Below, one piece after another: positions 40,572-50,220 of a DNA stretch of 64,000 nt. The DNA lies in contig NZ_LT897781.1 of the NCBI RefSeq assembly GCF_900188315.1, positions 3,872,137 through 3,936,136 of the forward strand. Direction: 5' to 3'. Each line of letters opens with the position of its first letter. Position 1 is the stretch's first letter. The notes under the pieces were generated by a model. That model was not told where the DNA came from, did not search any database, and was given only the letters and a program-made list of their open reading frames with translations. The DNA comes from Marinobacter sp. es.042. Lineage in GTDB: Bacteria; Pseudomonadota; Gammaproteobacteria; Pseudomonadales; Oleiphilaceae. The translations under genes were made by a program, and so were the position numbers.

Positions 40572-41342
40572 TCAGAAGTTGGGAGTCAGGAACTGCTTCA
40601 TGCGTTCCGAATCCGGATGATCAAACACTTTCTCGGGGGTACCCTGTTCCTCGATCACGCCCTGATGCAAAAAAAGGACCTGACTCGACACATCCCTTGC
40701 AAATGCCATCTCGTGGGTAACCACGATCATGGTGCGGCCTTCCTCAGCCAGGCCTTGCATGACCTTCAACACTTCGCCTACCAGTTCCGGATCCAGTGCC
40801 GAAGTGGGTTCGTCGAACAGCATGACCTCCGGTTCCATGGCGAGAGCCCGCGCAATGGCCGCCCGTTGCTGCTGGCCGCCGGACATCTGGGCCGGGTAGT
40901 AGTCCTTGCGCTCGTAGATACCCACCTTGTTCAGGTAGGCTTCGGCGCGCTCGATGGCTTCCTTCTTGGGTACCTTCAGCACGTTAACCGGGGCTTCAAT
41001 GATATTTTCCAGAACGGTCATGTGAGACCAGAGATTGAAGCTCTGGAAGACCATGGAAAGTTTCGCGCGAATCAGTTCAACCTGTTTGTTATCGGCCGGA
41101 ATACGTTCGCCCTTGCGGTTGGTTGTGAACCTTATTGGGTCGCCGTGCACGATAATGTCGCCGGAGGTGGGTGTTTCCAGCAGGTTGATGCAACGCAGGA
41201 AAGTACTCTTGCCGGAGCCGGAGCTGCCGATGAGGGAAACCACGTCACCTTTGCGGGTCTCCAGCGAAATACCTTTGAGCACCTCAAGTTGGTCAAAGGT
41301 CTTGTAAATGTCCCTGCAGATCAAAGGCGCTTGGTCCGCCAT
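40572..41342 (-). CDS. aotP: Basic amino acid ABC transporter ATPase (AotP/HisP-like)
   Basis: 256 residues from the ATG at 41342 ([16 protein letters not shown]), preceded by CAGGAG. Walker [10 protein letters not shown], signature [15 protein letters not shown], Walker [14 protein letters not shown] and [11 protein letters not shown] are intact. It powers AotQM. In Pseudomonas the ATPase gene closes the aot operon and is followed by argR; here it comes first and no argR is present. Confidence 0.93.
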   Translation of the reverse strand: MADQAPLICRDIYKTFDQLEVLKGISLETRKGDVVSLIGSSGSGKSTFLRCINLLETPTSGDIIVHGDPIRFTTNRKGERIPADNKQVELIRAKLSMVFQSFNLWSHMTVLENIIEAPVNVLKVPKKEAIERAEAYLNKVGIYERKDYYPAQMSGGQQQRAAIARALAMEPEVMLFDEPTSALDPELVGEVLKVMQGLAEEGRTMIVVTHEMAFARDVSSQVLFLHQGVIEEQGTPEKVFDHPDSERMKQFLTPNF

Positions 41343-41497
41343 GGGTGACTCCTGGGGCTGTAATTCAAAGGCGCATGTTTTACGGACTGTGGATGCGGAA
41401 ATCAATCCCTTTAAGGGAGCGTTTTACCGAATTTCACCGCCGTTCGCTGCATGACATTGTGGTCGAATGATTGATCAATGCAAGCTTTTTGCCATGC

Positions 41498-42256
41498 TCA
41501 GGCTTCTGCCCGCAAATGATCATTCGCTTTGTCCTGTTCAATGGGCAGCCTGATCAGTTTGCCTCCGTCTTTCTCCATGTCTCTCATGGCCTCACTGACA
41601 AACCGTACGTGGGCCATCGCCACCTTTTGGGCGTTGGCCGGCTTGCCAGCGATAACGGCCTCATACAGCTGCCGGTGCTGGCGGACGATTTTCTTCCGCA
41701 TTTCTTCTCTCGGGTTCAGGTTGGCAACCGAGGCCTGAACGGTCAACAACATCATGTTTTTCAGGCTGTTGAGCACATGCACCAGTACCGGATTATGGGA
41801 TGCCTCGACAATCGCAAGATGGAAGCCATGGTCGAGCCGGGCGTTACGAAGCGGGTCGGTATCCTCAAGCGCCCGGAACGCCTTCGTGATGCGATGCCGG
41901 TCGAGCCGGGTTGCCCGCAGGGCAGCGAGATAGGCCGCCTGGCCTTCCAGTTGTTCACGTACTTCCAGAAGGTCGAAAAGTGTTCGGGGATGTCCCTCGA
42001 AAAGATGCATCAGCGGACTCTGTTCTCCCAGCTCGCTCGCGCCGGGCACCATGCTGGCCACAAACGACCCCTTGCCGTGGCGGGTCTCAATAACGCCGCG
42101 GCCCTGAAGCTCATGCAGGGCTTCCCGAATTACCGCGCGGGAAACGCCCAGCCGGGTCGCCAATTGGCGTTCGGACGGTATCTTCTGCTCCGGAGCCAGC
42201 CCGCCGTCGAGAATAAGGCGTTCCAGCCGATATGAGATTTCCTGGGAAATTGCCAT
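41498..42256 (-). CDS. FadR-subfamily GntR regulator (GlcC/LldR-like)
   Basis: 252 residues. The N-terminal winged helix is the GntR type: LAPEQKIPSERQLATRLGVSRAVIREALHELQGRGVIETRHGKGSFV. The C-terminal all-helical FCD ligand domain has metal/ligand residues in LDHGFHLAIVEASHNPV and HRQLYEAVIAGKPANAQKVAMAHVRF. It is divergent from a TRAP transporter and glcGDEF, with two palindromes between, so it is the likely local regulator answering to glycolate or a similar hydroxy acid. A GlcC name is likely but not proven. Confidence 0.88.
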   Translation of the reverse strand: MAISQEISYRLERLILDGGLAPEQKIPSERQLATRLGVSRAVIREALHELQGRGVIETRHGKGSFVASMVPGASELGEQSPLMHLFEGHPRTLFDLLEVREQLEGQAAYLAALRATRLDRHRITKAFRALEDTDPLRNARLDHGFHLAIVEASHNPVLVHVLNSLKNMMLLTVQASVANLNPREEMRKKIVRQHRQLYEAVIAGKPANAQKVAMAHVRFVSEAMRDMEKDGGKLIRLPIEQDKANDHLRAEA

Positions 42257-42277
42257 TTGGGGGCCTGTTTATGCTCT

Positions 42278-42290
42278 CTGGTCTGACCAG
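42278..42290. promoter_or_regulatory. GntR operator candidate 1
   Basis: Perfect palindrome CTGGTC-T-GACCAG, matching the TGGTnnnACCA pattern of FadR-subfamily regulators. It lies 22 bases upstream of the regulator start, in a position to give autoregulation. Confidence 0.75.
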
Positions 42291-42394
42291 TGAATGCTTC
42301 TGATTGTTGGTGTTTACGTGCTCGCCTGATGTGCGTCCGAGCCCATTAAATATGGCCGATTCAGAGTATTTCGTCCATTTTTAATACTTCAAAA

Positions 42395-42409
42395 ACTGGT
42401 CAGACCAGT
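42395..42409. promoter_or_regulatory. GntR operator candidate 2
   Basis: Perfect palindrome ACTGGTC-A-GACCAGT, the same core as the site 117 bases to its left. It lies about 110 bases upstream of the TRAP binding-protein start, so it can control the transport and oxidation operon. Confidence 0.78.
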
Positions 42410-42519
42410 GCTTGCCGAACTGGACTAAACCCGGATTGGCTACGAATATCATTCTAATGTCGGCCTGCGCCGGCGTTGCCATAGACGCTGATAAAAACAA
42501 AGCCAACGGAGACGTTTCG

Positions 42520-43647
42520 ATGAATTCGAAGAATAACATCCGAAATAGCTGTGACACTGGCGAGACCCCACCTCGCAGAAGTTTCCTCAAGACAATCGCC
42601 ATGGGCGCCACTCTGGCAGGCGCAATGCTCATGGGCGCAGGTCAGGCCCAAGCTGCTACTACGTGGAAAATCCAGTCGACCTGGGACGCGGGTACGGTGG
42701 GCTACACGCTCTTCGAGGAGTGGTGTAAGAGTATTGAGGCCAAGTCCGGCGGAGAGCTCAAGTTCCAGTGCTTCCCGGCCAAGGCGGTTGCTGCCGACAA
42801 CAACGCGCTGTTTGATGCTGTTCGTAACGGCGTGCTGCAGGGTATGAACCCGTTCACCCTTTACTGGGCGGGCAAGATCCCTGCCTCTGTGTTCCTGTCT
42901 TCCTACCCAGCGGGTCCGGATCAGCCTCATCAGTGGGACACCATGTTCTATTCCTTGGGCATGCTGGAAAAGACCCGGGAAATCTACAAGAAATTCGGCC
43001 TGTTCTACGTTGGCCCAATTCAGCACGATGCCAACATCATCCACTCCAAAAAGCCGGTTAACAGCCTTGAAGATCTCAAGGGCATGAAGATCCGTGTCCC
43101 GGGTGGCATGGTGGCCGAGGTATTCCAGCAGTTTGGCGTTTCCACCGTCAGTCTGCCCGGCTCGGATATCTTCCCGGCCCTCGAGAAAGGCACTATCGAT
43201 GCAGCCGACTTCGTTGGCCCTGCGGTTAACTACGAACTGGGCTTCTCCCAGGTGACTGACTACATCATCTTTGGGCCTCCAGGTGTTATGTCCATCTACC
43301 AGCCGGTCGATCTTATGGATCTGACCGTGAGCCTGCGCGCATGGAATTCCCTGTCGCCTGAGCTTCAGCAGCTGGTTGAGGACGAAGTGCGGATCTACTC
43401 TCAGAAGCACTACCTTGCGATCCAGGCCCGCAACATCGAGGCGATGGACAAGTTCAAGGCAGATGGCGACACGGTTACCCGTCTGAGCCAGGAGGATGTG
43501 GAAACCTGGCGTAAAGCAGCCATTCCCATCTGGTTCAACTGGGCGAACAAGAACGAGGACGCACGTGCCATCCTCGATATCCAGCTCAAGTACATGATGA
43601 ACGATACGGTTGGTTACATCACGGAAGAAGACATCGAGGGCTACTAA
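42520..43647 (+). CDS. TRAP transporter substrate-binding protein (DctP family), Tat-exported
   Basis: 375 residues from the ATG at 42520 (MNSKNNIRNS) with GGAGA upstream; an open leader further upstream overlaps the operator zone and is rejected. Residues 19-24 RRSFLK form a twin-arginine motif, and cleavage is expected near AQA at 45. The mature protein has DctP features: NPFTLYWAGKIPA, LEDLKGMKIRVPGGM (the ligand-carboxylate Arg) and FPALEKGTIDAADFVGP. The Tat route is typical of TRAP receptors of the TakP type for keto/hydroxy acids. Context with glcDEF suggests glycolate or lactate. Confidence 0.9.
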   Translation: MNSKNNIRNSCDTGETPPRRSFLKTIAMGATLAGAMLMGAGQAQAATTWKIQSTWDAGTVGYTLFEEWCKSIEAKSGGELKFQCFPAKAVAADNNALFDAVRNGVLQGMNPFTLYWAGKIPASVFLSSYPAGPDQPHQWDTMFYSLGMLEKTREIYKKFGLFYVGPIQHDANIIHSKKPVNSLEDLKGMKIRVPGGMVAEVFQQFGVSTVSLPGSDIFPALEKGTIDAADFVGPAVNYELGFSQVTDYIIFGPPGVMSIYQPVDLMDLTVSLRAWNSLSPELQQLVEDEVRIYSQKHYLAIQARNIEAMDKFKADGDTVTRLSQEDVETWRKAAIPIWFNWANKNEDARAILDIQLKYMMNDTVGYITEEDIEGY

Positions 43648-43676
43648 GCCCTGACCATTCAACAATAACGATACAC

Positions 43677-43721
43677 GGGGAAGGCAGGGTTAGCCGAAAG
43701 TGGATTAACCCTTCCTTCCCC
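43677..43721 (+). terminator. Stem-loop between TRAP binding protein and membrane subunits
   Basis: A 16-bp stem with one mismatch (43677-43692 with 43706-43721) around a 13-base loop. No strong T run follows, so it is more likely an mRNA-stabilising or partial attenuating hairpin that raises binding-protein levels above the membrane genes. Confidence 0.65.
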
Positions 43722-43746
43722 GCTCTTTGATCTAGGTGGTAACAAC

Positions 43747-44451
43747 ATGTCTGATCTGAGTGCATTTGGCTTTGTCATGCCGCACTGGTTCTATTGGGGC
43801 TGGCTTGCCGTAATGCCACTGCTCATGATGGCTTGGGACAAGTGGAGCAGCAAGCATGGCGGGGATGAAGCCGAGCCCGAGAAAACGGTTTCCGAGTTAC
43901 AGTCCGAAGAAGATGATCCGCTTGCCCATTTTGAATACGAGGGTAACTGGTTCACGAAAATCGTCGACTGGATGTGCGAGAAGTCAGGCCTTTTCGTTGC
44001 GTTCTGGACCATCAACGCAGTGCTGTTCTATTTCTTCGAAGTGGTGATGCGTTACCTCTTCAACATGCCGACCATCTGGGTGCATGAAGCCAGCTTCCTG
44101 ATCTTCGGTATGCAGTACATCCTTGCCGGTGCCTTTGCGCTGTTGCACGGAGCGCACGTTCGGGTAGACGTCGTTTACAACTTCCTGCCGGTTCGAGGGC
44201 GCGTGGGCATGGATATTTTCACCTCCATGTTCTTCTTCATATTTGCAGCCGTTCTGGCCACCACATCCTGGACCTTCTTCCAGGACTCCATAATGATGCA
44301 AGAGACCACTGTCGAGACCTGGGGTATCCAGTATTACCCCGTGAAAGGCGTGATGTTCGTGGGCGCAATCCTGTTGCTGCTCGCTGGCTTTTCGAAGCTG
44401 CTTAAAGACATCGTACTGTTCATCCGTCTCGGTCAGGAGCGCACATCATGA
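43747..44451 (+). CDS. TRAP transporter small membrane subunit (DctQ)
   Basis: 234 residues. One N-terminal hydrophobic segment and an acidic linker (about 40-75) precede the four-helix DctQ domain, which contains FFEVVMRYLFNMPTIWVHEASFLIFGMQYILAGAFAL and HGAHVRVDVVYNFLP. This length is above the usual 160-200 because of the N-terminal segment. Its end overlaps the dctM start by 4 bases (ATGA). Confidence 0.9.
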   Translation: MSDLSAFGFVMPHWFYWGWLAVMPLLMMAWDKWSSKHGGDEAEPEKTVSELQSEEDDPLAHFEYEGNWFTKIVDWMCEKSGLFVAFWTINAVLFYFFEVVMRYLFNMPTIWVHEASFLIFGMQYILAGAFALLHGAHVRVDVVYNFLPVRGRVGMDIFTSMFFFIFAAVLATTSWTFFQDSIMMQETTVETWGIQYYPVKGVMFVGAILLLLAGFSKLLKDIVLFIRLGQERTS

Positions 44452-45980
44452 GTACAACAACTGCAGCGCCCAGCAGCGGCATGGCCGGAAAACTGGGTAC
44501 ATGGTTAATGATCATCGCCACCGTGGGTCTGGCGTTTGTCATCTGTGTTGAACTGATCAACATTCTCTTTTACGACCCATGGAGTGATGAGAAATTCCTC
44601 TTCAAGCTCTCGGGTAGCTTGTCCGGCGTCGAAATCGGGCCGCTGACTTACCTGATGTTTGGATCTCTGGCTGTGGCCCTGATGATGGGGCTGCCCCTTG
44701 CTTTCGTGACCGGTGGTCTTGGTGTCATGTTCATCTACCTGGTGGGTGACGCCATGATGTTGAACATTGTCCCCGGCCGGATCTTCCCGCTTATGGCAAA
44801 CCCGGACATTGCTGCGATCCCTCTGTTCATCTTCATGGCGTCGATGCTTGAACGCGCGGGCCTGATCGAAGAAATGTTCAGCGTCGTTTACAAGTGGATG
44901 GGCGGCATCAGTGGCGGCCTTGCTGCTGCAACCATTGTCGCCTCTACGATTCTGGCTGCGATGGTTGGTGTTATCGGTGCCGCCGTTGTCACCATGGGCA
45001 TCATCGCACTGCCGGCCATGTTGAAACGTCATTACGACCACAAGATTGCCATCGGCTCCATCATGGCGGGGGGAACCCTGGGTATCCTCATTCCGCCTTC
45101 GATTCTGGCCATTCTGTACGCCGTGGTCGCACAGCAGTCTGTGGGCGAGCTTTACCTGGGCTCTCTGTTGCCCGGTCTGATGCTCTCCGGTCTGTACCTG
45201 AGTTATGTTCTGGTACGCAGCTGGCTGAACCCGCAGCTTGGTCCCCCGATTCCGGTGGAAGACCGGATCAGCCTTAAAGAGAAGGTGAAGCTTCTTGGCA
45301 ATCTGATTGCGCCCCTTGCGCTGGTTGGTCTGGTTCTGGGCCTGCTTTTCGGTGGTATTGCAACGCCGGTTGAAGCCGCGGGCATTGGTTCTTTTGGTGC
45401 CATCATTGTTGCAATGATGCACAAGAAGTTCTCGATCGCCGGTCTGCGTGAAGCATCTGTGACCACAGCCAAGGCGTCCGCCATGGTTCTCTGGATCATG
45501 TTCGGTGCATCGGTGTTCGTTGGCTTCTACATCCTCCAGGGTGGCCAGCAGTTTGTAACAGACGCGATTCTGGGCACTGGCATGTCAGCCTACGGCATCC
45601 TGTTCCTGTTGATGGTCTTGCTGGTTGTTCTGGGTATGTTCCTTGACTGGGTTGGTATCCTGCTGCTGGCCGTGCCCATCTTCATTCCGATCGTTAAAGC
45701 GCTGGAATTCCCCGGCCTGTTCGGCTTCCCGCCGGTTTCAGGTGACGACGTGGTGCTCTGGTTCGGGGTGCTGTACCTGGTGAACATGCAGATGTCTTTC
45801 CTGAGTCCGCCGTTCGGTTACGCACTGTTCTATATCCGCGGCGTTTGTCCTCCGGAAATCTCCATGGGCACCATCTTCAAATCGTCCCTGGTATTCCTGG
45901 CAATCCAGGCGTTCGGACTGTTCATGTGTATCCTGATCCCCGGCATCGTGACCTGGCTGCCAGGGCTGGTATACGGCTAA
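44448..45980 (+). CDS. TRAP transporter large membrane subunit (DctM)
   Basis: 510 residues with about 12-13 membrane segments. The DctM blocks IPLFIFMASMLERAGLIEEM, GTLGILIPPSILAILYAVV and GVLYLVNMQMSFLSPPFGYALFY are present. It forms the Na+-coupled channel with DctQ. The operon runs on into glcG. Confidence 0.93.
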   Translation: MSTTTAAPSSGMAGKLGTWLMIIATVGLAFVICVELINILFYDPWSDEKFLFKLSGSLSGVEIGPLTYLMFGSLAVALMMGLPLAFVTGGLGVMFIYLVGDAMMLNIVPGRIFPLMANPDIAAIPLFIFMASMLERAGLIEEMFSVVYKWMGGISGGLAAATIVASTILAAMVGVIGAAVVTMGIIALPAMLKRHYDHKIAIGSIMAGGTLGILIPPSILAILYAVVAQQSVGELYLGSLLPGLMLSGLYLSYVLVRSWLNPQLGPPIPVEDRISLKEKVKLLGNLIAPLALVGLVLGLLFGGIATPVEAAGIGSFGAIIVAMMHKKFSIAGLREASVTTAKASAMVLWIMFGASVFVGFYILQGGQQFVTDAILGTGMSAYGILFLLMVLLVVLGMFLDWVGILLLAVPIFIPIVKALEFPGLFGFPPVSGDDVVLWFGVLYLVNMQMSFLSPPFGYALFYIRGVCPPEISMGTIFKSSLVFLAIQAFGLFMCILIPGIVTWLPGLVYG

Positions 45981-46002
45981 TCAAATCAAGGAGTAATGCT
46001 TT

Positions 46003-46428
46003 ATGTTGACGATCAAACGACTGGACCTTGCCGACGCGCGTATCCTCATTGAGGGCGCTGCAGAGAAGGCTCGCGAAATTGGCGTGCCCATGTGCATTGC
46101 GGTGGTGGACGAGTCCGGCAATCTGGTGGCTTTCGAGCGCATGGACGGCGGCAAGATCACCAGTGTGACCATCGCCCAGGACAAGGCCTTCACGGCGGCT
46201 GCGGCCAAGAAAGCCACCCACGACTACAACAAGGTGAACGTGCCCGGCAGTCTGGCCTTCGGTATCCATACCGAAGTGGGCGGGCGCATCAGCTCTGTTG
46301 GTGGTGGCCTGCCAGTGATCGTCGACGGCGACGTAGTGGGTGGTATCGGAATCAGTTCCGGTACCCCCCAGCAGGATATGGACTGCGCCCAGGCCGGTCT
46401 TGACCACTTTGAAACAAAACGCGGTTGA
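46003..46428 (+). CDS. glcG: GlcG/HbpS-like protein
   Basis: 141 residues covering one whole GlcG/HbpS (DUF336) domain: CIAVVDESGNLVAFERMDG, KAFTAAAAKKAT and GGLPVIVDGDVVGGIGISSG. The family includes heme-binding HbpS and the unexplained GlcG of glycolate operons. There is no signal peptide, so it is cytoplasmic. Placed between transporter and oxidase, it is likely an accessory to glycolate oxidation. Confidence 0.9.
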   Translation: MLTIKRLDLADARILIEGAAEKAREIGVPMCIAVVDESGNLVAFERMDGGKITSVTIAQDKAFTAAAAKKATHDYNKVNVPGSLAFGIHTEVGGRISSVGGGLPVIVDGDVVGGIGISSGTPQQDMDCAQAGLDHFETKRG

Positions 46429-46467
46429 TGACTGTCACACAGACGTAATTCACACCCAGAGAATGTT

Positions 46468-47940
46468 ATGACTACCAAGCCGAAAGTCAGCAAAGCCGAG
46501 CTGGCGGAGCAGTTCCGGGCCTTCATAGACCCGGATTACGTCATCACGGATGACGAAACCATGAAGCCCTACGAATGCGATGGCATGTCGATGTATTGCG
46601 AGATGCCGTTGCTGGTGGTGCTGCCGGAAACCGTTGAACAGGTGCAGCGGGTCATGCGCATCTGTAACGAAAACGCAGTACCGGTCGTGGCTCGTGGAGC
46701 CGGAACCGGGCTCAGTGCTGGTGCCATGCCCAATAAAGAGGGCGTGGTGCTGTCGCTGGCCAAGTTCAACCGCATCATGGAGATTGATCCGCTGGCCCGA
46801 ACGGCAAGGCTGCAGCCGGGTGTCCGTAACCTCGCCATCAGCGAGGAAGCGGCCCAGTATGGCCTTTATTATGGCCCGGATCCTTCCTCCCAGATCGCCT
46901 GCACCATCGGCGGTAACGTGGCCGAGAACTCCGGCGGCGTGCACTGCCTCAAGTACGGTCTGACTGTTCACAATATCCTGAGCGTGGAAATGGTCACCGC
47001 TGAAGGGGATGTCGTGACCGTCGGTAGTGATGGTCTGGACAGCTGCGGCATGGACCTGCTGGCACTGATGACAGGCTCGGAAGGTCTGCTGGGTGTGGTG
47101 ACGGAAGTCAAAGTGAAACTGCTGCCCAAGCCGGAGGTGGCCCAGGTTGTCATGGCCGGATTTGATGATGTCCAGAAAGGCGGTGATGCCGTGGGCGGGA
47201 TTATCTCCCACGGCATCATCCCCGGTGGTCTGGAAATGATGGATGGCCACGCCATCATCGCGGCGGATGATTTTGCCCAGGCGGGCTATCCGAGGGATGC
47301 CAAGGCCCTGCTGCTGTGTGAAGTGGACGGTACTGAAGAGGAGGTCCACGAACACATTGCCGAAGCCGAGGAGGTGTTCCGCAAGCTGGGCGCCACTTCC
47401 GTGCGCACCTCCCAGAGCGAGGAGGAGCGTGCCCTGCTCTGGAAAGGCCGCAAATCTGCGTTCCCTGCTGTGGGCCGGATTTCACCGGACTACTATTGCA
47501 TGGACGGTACCATTCCCCGTCGCGAGATCGCCTACGTTCTGACGGAAATGGAAAAGATGTCCGAGGAGTTTGGTCTGCGCGTCGCCAACGTATTCCACGC
47601 CGGTGATGGCAACCTGCACCCTTTAATTCTGTTTGATGCCAACGTGCCGGGCGAATTCGAGCGCACTGAAGCCTTTGGCTCACGCATCCTGGAAATGTGT
47701 GTGGAAGTAGGTGGCTGCATTACCGGTGAGCACGGCGTTGGCGTCGAGAAAATTCGCCAGATGGCGGTGCAGTTCAACGACGAGGAACTGCAGCAGTTCC
47801 ACGACGTGAAGGCTGCCTTTGATCCCGCCGGTATTCTGAACCCGGGCAAAGGGGTACCGGCCCTGCGGTTCTGCCAGGAATACCGTTCCCTTGAGCACAA
47901 ACAACACACGCACGAGCATACGGAAGCCGCCCATGGCTGA
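46468..47940 (+). CDS. glcD: Glycolate oxidase FAD-binding subunit GlcD
   Basis: 490 residues of the FAD-linked oxidase type 4 family. VPVVARGAGTGLSAGAMPN is the FAD pyrophosphate loop, CTIGGNVAENSGGVHCLKYG follows, and NVFHAGDGNLHPLILFD and TGEHGVGVEK are the C-terminal active-site segments. It oxidises glycolate (or D-lactate) to the keto acid. Its last codons overlap glcE. Confidence 0.93.
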   Translation: MTTKPKVSKAELAEQFRAFIDPDYVITDDETMKPYECDGMSMYCEMPLLVVLPETVEQVQRVMRICNENAVPVVARGAGTGLSAGAMPNKEGVVLSLAKFNRIMEIDPLARTARLQPGVRNLAISEEAAQYGLYYGPDPSSQIACTIGGNVAENSGGVHCLKYGLTVHNILSVEMVTAEGDVVTVGSDGLDSCGMDLLALMTGSEGLLGVVTEVKVKLLPKPEVAQVVMAGFDDVQKGGDAVGGIISHGIIPGGLEMMDGHAIIAADDFAQAGYPRDAKALLLCEVDGTEEEVHEHIAEAEEVFRKLGATSVRTSQSEEERALLWKGRKSAFPAVGRISPDYYCMDGTIPRREIAYVLTEMEKMSEEFGLRVANVFHAGDGNLHPLILFDANVPGEFERTEAFGSRILEMCVEVGGCITGEHGVGVEKIRQMAVQFNDEELQQFHDVKAAFDPAGILNPGKGVPALRFCQEYRSLEHKQHTHEHTEAAHG

Positions 47941-49000
47941 TATTTCCCAACAATTGAAGGAGCAGGTGCTCCAGGCCCGGGACAGCGGGCACAAACTCAA
48001 TATTGTCGGAGGTGGCACCAAGGTCTTCATGGGCCGGGAAGCCGACACCGATGCCGGAACCCTCAACGTGGGCGAGCATACCGGTATCGTTGACTATCAC
48101 CCGGTGGAGCTGGTTTTGACCGTCCGTGCCGGCACGCCGCTGAGCGAAATCGAGGCGACTCTGGCTGAAGAAGGTCAGTGCCTGCATTTTGAGCCACCCC
48201 ATTTTGGTGCCACCTCCACCATCGGCGGTACCCTGGCCTGTAACCTTTCCGGTCCGGGACGCCCCTGGGCCGGCTCTGTGCGGGACCAAGTTCTGGGTAT
48301 CCGGCTGCTCAATGGCAAGGGCGAACATCTTCGCTTTGGTGGTCAGGTCATGAAAAACGTGGCCGGCTATGACGTATCACGTCTTCAGGCCGGTGCCCTG
48401 GGAACCCTGGGCGTAATCACTGAAATCAGCATGAAAGTGATGCCGAAACCGGCCGCTTCCCTGACCCTGGTTCAGGAAATGGGCATGGACGAGGTGGTTC
48501 ACTATATGAACAGCCGGGCGGCCGAGCCCAAGCCCATCACTGGTGCCTGCTGGGTGGACGGCAAGGTTTACCTGCGCCTGGCCGGTGCGAAATCCGGTGT
48601 AGAAGCCACCGCTGAAAAGTGGTCCGGCGAAGTGATGGAAGAGGGGGACCACTTCTGGCGACAGGTGCAGGATATGCACCACGAATTTTTTGCCGGTAAC
48701 GACGTGCCTTTGTGGCGCTTCTCCGTTGGTTCGACAGCTGCCACACCGAAACTGGGAGGTAACTGGTTTATCGACTGGGCGGGTTCCCAGCGTTGGTTCC
48801 GTGGTGCCGGTGAGCTGAAAGATCTGGAGCCTGCGGCCCGTGCTGCCGGTGGCCAGGTCAGCCTGTTCCGTGGTGGCGATCGCACCGGTGAGGTGATGCA
48901 TCACCAGCCGGAGGCCCTGAAGGGCATCCAGCGCCGCATCAAGAATGCCTTTGATCCGGACAATATCTTCAATCCCGGACGTTTATACAGCTGGTTGTAA
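47933..49000 (+). CDS. glcE: Glycolate oxidase FAD-binding subunit GlcE
   Basis: 355 residues from the ATG at 47933, overlapping the glcD stop by 8 bases. It contains the FAD-binding GGGTKVFMG and a TSTIGGTLACNLSGPGRPW loop, and ends FDPDNIFNPGRLYSWL. It is the shorter second flavin subunit of the GlcDEF complex; GlcE and GlcF are both needed for activity in E. coli. Confidence 0.93.
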   Translation: MADISQQLKEQVLQARDSGHKLNIVGGGTKVFMGREADTDAGTLNVGEHTGIVDYHPVELVLTVRAGTPLSEIEATLAEEGQCLHFEPPHFGATSTIGGTLACNLSGPGRPWAGSVRDQVLGIRLLNGKGEHLRFGGQVMKNVAGYDVSRLQAGALGTLGVITEISMKVMPKPAASLTLVQEMGMDEVVHYMNSRAAEPKPITGACWVDGKVYLRLAGAKSGVEATAEKWSGEVMEEGDHFWRQVQDMHHEFFAGNDVPLWRFSVGSTAATPKLGGNWFIDWAGSQRWFRGAGELKDLEPAARAAGGQVSLFRGGDRTGEVMHHQPEALKGIQRRIKNAFDPDNIFNPGRLYSWL

Positions 49001-49002
49001 TT

Positions 49003-50211
49003 ATGCAGACGAATCTGGTTCAACAATTTGCCAACACCAAGGAAGGCCAGGAAGCCGAGTCGATCCTGCGGGCCTGTGTGCATTGTGGCTTTTGCACCGC
49101 TACCTGCCCGACCTATCAGGAGCTGAACGATGAGCGTGACGGTCCTCGTGGCCGGATCTACCTGATGAAGATGTTCCTGGAAGGGGCGGAAGTTACCGAG
49201 AAAACCCGCGAGCACCTGGATCGCTGCCTGACTTGCCGCAGCTGTGAGACCACCTGTCCGTCCGGTGTTCAGTATGGCCGCCTGGTGGACATCAGCCGCG
49301 GCCTGATGGAAAAGGAGATGCCCAGGGAGCCGAAAGACAAGTGGCTGCGCTGGGCCCTGGCGCGGGTGATTCCCAACCGCCAGTTGTTCGGTGTTCTGCT
49401 TCGCCTGGGGCAGGTTTTCCGCCCGGTATTACCGGAAAAACTGCGCACCAAGGTGCCGCCCAGAAAGCAGGCCAGCCCGTGGCCTGCAGCCAGCCACAGC
49501 CGTATTGTGCTGGCACTGGCCGGTTGCGTGCAGCCTTCGGCCACTCCGAATACCAATGCGGCCGCCGCCCGGGTTCTGGACCGGCTCGGTATTACCATGG
49601 TGGAAGCACCCGAGGCTGGCTGCTGTGGCGCCGTGAATTATCACCTTTCCGAGCACGAGAAAGGCCTGGAAAGAATGCGCCAGAACATTGATGCCTGGTG
49701 GCCCGCTATCGAAGCTGGTGCTGAGTCAATCATTATGACGGCCTCTGGCTGCGGGGCGATGGTTCAGGATTACGGTCATCTGTTGAAGGACGATCCGGTC
49801 TATGCCGCCAAGGCCCAGAAGGTGAGCGAGCTGTGCACCGATCTCGGCGCCTTTTTGCTGAAACAGGATCTGGAAAAGCTCAAGGTCCGCCAGGACCCGG
49901 GCAAGGTGGCATTCCATTGTCCCTGCACCCTGCAGCACGCCATGAAGCAGAACGGTGTGGTTGAGCAGGTATTGACCAGGGCCGGTGTCAATCTTGCAGC
50001 AACAAAGGACAAGCACCTCTGCTGCGGGTCTGCTGGCACCTATTCGGTGACCCAACCGGAGATGAGCCAGAAGCTGCTTGGTAACAAGCTGAAGGCTTTG
50101 ACTGTCGACAATCCGGATCGCATCGTGACCGCCAATATCGGTTGCCAGATGCACCTGGAAACCAAGTCGCCGGTGCCTGTGCAGCACTGGATTGAGTTGC
50201 TGGATCAGTAG
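49003..50211 (+). CDS. glcF: Glycolate oxidase iron-sulfur subunit GlcF
   Basis: 402 residues. Two 4Fe-4S motifs are CVHCGFCTATCPTY and CLTCRSCETTCPSG in the first 90 residues; two CCG cysteine-rich (heterodisulfide-type) modules follow, with EAGCCGAVNYH and DKHLCCGSAGTY. It passes electrons from GlcD/E to quinone at the membrane. It starts 2 bases after glcE and ends the operon. Malate synthase (glcB) is not nearby. Confidence 0.95.
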   Translation: MQTNLVQQFANTKEGQEAESILRACVHCGFCTATCPTYQELNDERDGPRGRIYLMKMFLEGAEVTEKTREHLDRCLTCRSCETTCPSGVQYGRLVDISRGLMEKEMPREPKDKWLRWALARVIPNRQLFGVLLRLGQVFRPVLPEKLRTKVPPRKQASPWPAASHSRIVLALAGCVQPSATPNTNAAAARVLDRLGITMVEAPEAGCCGAVNYHLSEHEKGLERMRQNIDAWWPAIEAGAESIIMTASGCGAMVQDYGHLLKDDPVYAAKAQKVSELCTDLGAFLLKQDLEKLKVRQDPGKVAFHCPCTLQHAMKQNGVVEQVLTRAGVNLAATKDKHLCCGSAGTYSVTQPEMSQKLLGNKLKALTVDNPDRIVTANIGCQMHLETKSPVPVQHWIELLDQ

Positions 50212-50220
50212 AATGGATTT

